A stretch of 64,000 nt of DNA, taken from JAQGMV01 sp963828715. Its GTDB lineage: Bacteria; Pseudomonadota; Gammaproteobacteria; Burkholderiales; SG8-41. Below, one piece after another: positions 61,468 through 64,000 of this stretch; position 1 is the stretch's first letter, and the number at the start of each line of letters is the position of its first letter. The notes under the pieces were generated by a model. It was not told the DNA's origin and ran no database searches. It saw nothing but the letters and a program-made list of their open reading frames with translations. The position numbers were made by a program, and so were the translations under genes. Location: NCBI GenBank assembly GCA_963828715.1, contig CAWHFX010000010.1, positions 310,001 through 374,000 on the forward strand, read 5' to 3'.

Positions 61468-62436
61468 CTAATCGACCGTCACGCTGAACTGTCGGAACAG
61501 CTCGCCGATCCTGGCGTAGTCCGACTTTACGCGTGCGCTGAGCTCTTCCGGCGTTCCATGCACCGGATCGTATGTGACGCCGCTCAGCTTGGAAGCGACC
61601 TCGGTGTCGCGCAGCGCGTTACCGACCGCCGTGTTGAGCTGATCGACGAGCGCCCGCGGCATGCCGGCCGGTGCGAACAGGCTGACCCAGGTTGCGCACT
61701 CGAAGCCCGGAACGGTGTCCGCCATTACGGGGATGTCGGGGAGCTGACGCACGCGCTCCGATGAGGTCACCGCGAGCGGCCGCACTCGCCTCGCCTTGAT
61801 GTGCTCGATCAGGTCGCCGATGCCGGCGATCATGGCGTGCGTCTGACCGGAGATGATGCCCACGACGGCAGGCCCGCCGCCTTTGAACGGGACCTCGGTG
61901 ACGTGAATGCCCGTCATCGACTCCATGAGCACGGTGTTCAGGTGAATGAAGCTGCCGTAGCCGGCGTGACCGAAGAGGATCTCGTCGGGATGTTTTTTCG
62001 CGAACGCGATCAGCTCTTTCGCCGAACGCACCGGCAGCGAGGGATGCACGGTGAGCACGGCCACCAGCCGTCCGAGCGGCGCTATCGGAGCGAAGTCGTT
62101 CAATGCATCGTACGGCAGCTTCTTGTAGAGGTGCGGGTTCGAGGCATGCGACGCCGCGGTTTGTATCAGCAGCGTGTAACCGTCGGGACGGCTCTGCGCA
62201 ACGATCGCCGTGCCGATCGTACCGCCCGCGCCCGCGCGATTGTCGATGACGAACGACTGACCCATGTGCTCCGAGAGCTTCGGCAGAACGATGCGTCCGA
62301 CGATGTCGTTCGCTCCACCGGGCGGGAAGGGGACGACGACACGGACGGGCTTGGCGGGATAGGGCTGAGACCAGCCGGTGCCGCCGGTGTACAGAAGTGC
62401 GGACGCGAGTGCAGCAAGGACGTGAATGACTTTCAC
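61468..62436 (-). CDS. Bug/TctC periplasmic solute receptor
   Basis: 322 residues from GTG 62436, chosen for GGAGGAGG about eight bases ahead. Signal peptide to about 23 (SALLYTGGTGWSQ). Canonical features: PYPAKPVRVVVPFPPGGAND, SRPDGYTLLIQTAASHASNP, PYDALNDFAPIAPLGRLVAV, VHPSLPVRSAKEL and LPDIPVMADTVPGFECATWV. The later YKG is FKGGGP. Upstream of the alpha/beta-hydrolase in the same direction, 128 nt apart. Confidence 0.85.
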   Translation of the reverse strand: MKVIHVLAALASALLYTGGTGWSQPYPAKPVRVVVPFPPGGANDIVGRIVLPKLSEHMGQSFVIDNRAGAGGTIGTAIVAQSRPDGYTLLIQTAASHASNPHLYKKLPYDALNDFAPIAPLGRLVAVLTVHPSLPVRSAKELIAFAKKHPDEILFGHAGYGSFIHLNTVLMESMTGIHVTEVPFKGGGPAVVGIISGQTHAMIAGIGDLIEHIKARRVRPLAVTSSERVRQLPDIPVMADTVPGFECATWVSLFAPAGMPRALVDQLNTAVGNALRDTEVASKLSGVTYDPVHGTPEELSARVKSDYARIGELFRQFSVTVD

Positions 62437-62689
62437 CGCATGCCTCCTCCTGAGGAACAGCGTGCTGCGGGTCGAAGCATTTGATCTGTCCGTATGGCGG
62501 ACATTGTATCTGCATGAGCGTCGGGATACGAGGCACATGCGCCGCCGCTTGAAGGCGTCCTCGATTGCGCTGTGAGCATGCCGTTCTAACGATGAGAGAG
62601 TCGCCTCGTCAGATCGATAGCACTATCGCGTCCGCTCCCGCGTTTTCTTGTGCAGCAGACGCACGGCCGCCAGTGTTGGCGGCGGCAGT

Positions 62690-63256
62690 TCAGCGGCGCT
62701 CGCGGTTGACAGTCAAACGCCGCATCATTCCCCGATGCATCGCCGTCATACCTTCGTCGACCAGCTCGGTGACTTCCGCTGCGTGTCCCTGGAGTGCTGC
62801 GACGACCTTTGCGTCAGATGAGGTGCGGCTCACCGCGACCCCGCTCGGGGTGAATTCCACCTTCGAAGTGATCTTCTTCGCGTTTGCGAAAAGCACCGGC
62901 AGCGTCTCGCTGAAGATGTTGAATTCGCGTCCGTCTTCGAGTCGCTGCGACATGCTCGCGACGTGCGCCCTGAGCGCCTGGACGACCTGCGGATCGTCCG
63001 ATTCGGTTACCGTTCTGATTCCATCAGGCAGGTTCGTCACGGACCGCTTGATTCGAGTGTTGTTAAGAAGCAGCTCGTGCACGATGTTCATGTCACCCGC
63101 GGAGTCGGCGTCCTGCCGGCTAAGCATCGCCGTCGGCCCCATCATGGGACCCATGCCGGACATCATTCGAGGCGCCTGAGCGAATGCGATGGCGCCGCAC
63201 CCGCTTAAGACAAGTGCTGCCCCGGCTCGTATTGCTAGTCGTTTGTGTGCATTCAT
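62690..63256 (-). CDS. Secreted Met-rich protein of unknown function
   Basis: 188 residues. Signal region MNAHKRLAIRAGAALVLSGC has a lipobox-like LSGC, but AIAFAQA after it may instead be a normal cleavage site. A Met/Gly stretch follows (RMMSGMGPMMGPTAMLSRQD). The remainder, LLLNNTRIKRSVTNLPDGIR then TVTESDDPQVVQALRAHVAS, belongs to a family I have seen as uncharacterised in proteobacteria, with scattered His and Met that could bind a metal. Adjacent to the exported methyltransferase gene, 4 nt apart, so probably one operon. Confidence 0.55.
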   Translation of the reverse strand: MNAHKRLAIRAGAALVLSGCGAIAFAQAPRMMSGMGPMMGPTAMLSRQDADSAGDMNIVHELLLNNTRIKRSVTNLPDGIRTVTESDDPQVVQALRAHVASMSQRLEDGREFNIFSETLPVLFANAKKITSKVEFTPSGVAVSRTSSDAKVVAALQGHAAEVTELVDEGMTAMHRGMMRRLTVNRERR

Positions 63257-63260
63257 CGCG

Positions 63261-63929
63261 TCAGCTCCCCGCGCGGCGGAACATGAGAAAGAATTGATTG
63301 GGCAGGAACGTATGCTCCTGCGAAAATTCGAAACCCGTCGTCCTGAGCTCCGCTTTCACACGATCGGGCGGTATGCGTGCGTCTTTCGGCGGGCCATCGG
63401 GTGAATCCATCCGAAAGTCGATCACGGCGACGCGCCCATCGGATTTCAGCTCTTGCGCGAGACGCCGAAAGTAGCTTTTGCGGTTTTCGATGTGGTGATA
63501 CACATCAACCAGCAGAGCAAGATCGGCTTTCTCCGGCAGTTTCGGATCATCCGGCTTGGCGGCGATCGCCGTCATGTTCGTGAGGCCCTCGCGTTTGGCG
63601 CGCTCGGCGAGGTACCTGACCATGTCGGGCTCGGTATCCACGGCGAGCACCCGTCCTTTCGGAACCACGTGGGCAAGCCGGGCTGAGAAATAGCCGGTGC
63701 CCGCCCCGATATCTGCGACGATGGCGTCCGGTTTGAGGCCGAGCGCTTGGATCACTTCGTGCGGTTTCTGCCAGGCGTCGCGCTTCGGGTCATCGAAAAC
63801 TTGCGCCCAGTTCTGAGCACCCTCGAAGCTGTGCTGATGCGTGTGCGGCGACTGCGCGGATGCGCGTGCCGGGATGGAACCCACATAGGCGAACGCGGCA
63901 AGCTGCGTGATAAACGAACGGCGATTCAT
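63261..63929 (-). CDS. Exported class I SAM-dependent methyltransferase
   Basis: 222 residues from the second of two adjacent ATGs (63929), five bases after GGAG. N-terminal Tat-like signal NRRSFITQLAAFAYVGSIPA then RASAQ. Rossmann motif I is AIVADIGAGTGYFSARLAHV, motif post-I LAVDTEPDM, motif IV ADLALLVDVYHHIENR, and the end is SQEHTFLPNQFFLMFRR. Like the methyltransferase at 498-1319 it carries an export signal, which is odd for a SAM enzyme. Upstream of the secreted Met-rich gene. No gene is identifiable from 63930 to the window end. Confidence 0.8.
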   Translation of the reverse strand: MNRRSFITQLAAFAYVGSIPARASAQSPHTHQHSFEGAQNWAQVFDDPKRDAWQKPHEVIQALGLKPDAIVADIGAGTGYFSARLAHVVPKGRVLAVDTEPDMVRYLAERAKREGLTNMTAIAAKPDDPKLPEKADLALLVDVYHHIENRKSYFRRLAQELKSDGRVAVIDFRMDSPDGPPKDARIPPDRVKAELRTTGFEFSQEHTFLPNQFFLMFRRAGS

Positions 63930-64000
63930 CATTTCTCCTCGTCGGATTACATGGGCGGGAACGCCGCCCATGCGTTTTGGTTGCTACTTCTGGGCGGGTT

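Noticed and set aside
1..64000. CRISPR arrays, tRNA or rRNA genes
   Set aside because: No regularly spaced repeats and no cloverleaf or rRNA-like segments were seen on reading both strands.

Overview
The window is GC-rich chromosomal DNA with the habits of a betaproteobacterium of the Burkholderiales type (inference). The main reason is the expansion of Bug/TctC-type periplasmic solute receptors: I count 13 genes for them plus at least three truncated relics. Among them lie small catabolic operons, NHL-repeat secreted proteins, cupins, RidA and VOC proteins, and SoxCD-like genes. I saw no rRNA, tRNA, CRISPR array or replication origin.

Layout. 0-9.9 kb: tail of a CocE/NonD hydrolase, an exported methyltransferase, a ThDP enzyme, small secreted proteins, a frameshifted enolase-superfamily gene, flavin reductase, an orphan metallopeptidase, an NHL protein, then VOC, RidA and tandem-YciI genes. 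9.88-10.14 kb: a long imperfect palindrome that looks like a non-autonomous transposon. 10.2-13.1 kb: minus-strand Bug-DUF1028-DUF1028-RidA operon. 13.4-17.7 kb: a complete sugar-type ABC importer. 17.8-20.1 kb: two Bug genes, one with an internal deletion, and a Spy/LTXXQ-like protein. 20.4-26.5 kb: an RND efflux operon (adaptor, pump, outer-membrane channel) broken by about 30 single-base shifts while its protein sequence stays conserved. 26.5-34.9 kb: secreted protein, Bug genes, and a duplicated pair of a 4,5-dihydroxyphthalate-decarboxylase-like gene plus an amidohydrolase, the second amidohydrolase being collapsed; then an ornithine-cyclodeaminase-like gene. 34.9-36.7 kb: SoxC- and SoxD-like genes. 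36.8-42 kb: a 2-hydroxyacid dehydrogenase, two NHL proteins, two Bug genes. 42.0-44.9 kb: a visibly lower-GC island (CapA, cupin, TauD) next to a tyrosine-recombinase relic. 45-51.7 kb: Bug genes with frameshifts, acyl-CoA dehydrogenase, quinone-oxidoreductase-like MDR, a frameshifted amino-acid-type receptor, two MaoC-like hydratases. 51.9-64 kb: D-aminoacylase-like enzyme with a clear terminator, Bug genes, acetyltransferase, NUDIX, two 2-oxoglutarate/Fe(II) oxygenases, cupin, alpha/beta hydrolase, secreted protein, and a second exported methyltransferase.

How it fits together. The recurring unit is one periplasmic receptor beside one or a few soluble catabolic enzymes. No TctA/TctB membrane partners are present, so the receptors would have to use permeases encoded elsewhere. 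Gene debris is frequent: N-terminal stubs, C-terminal tails and in-frame internal deletions of the same families. This suggests ongoing duplication and loss of receptor/enzyme cassettes.
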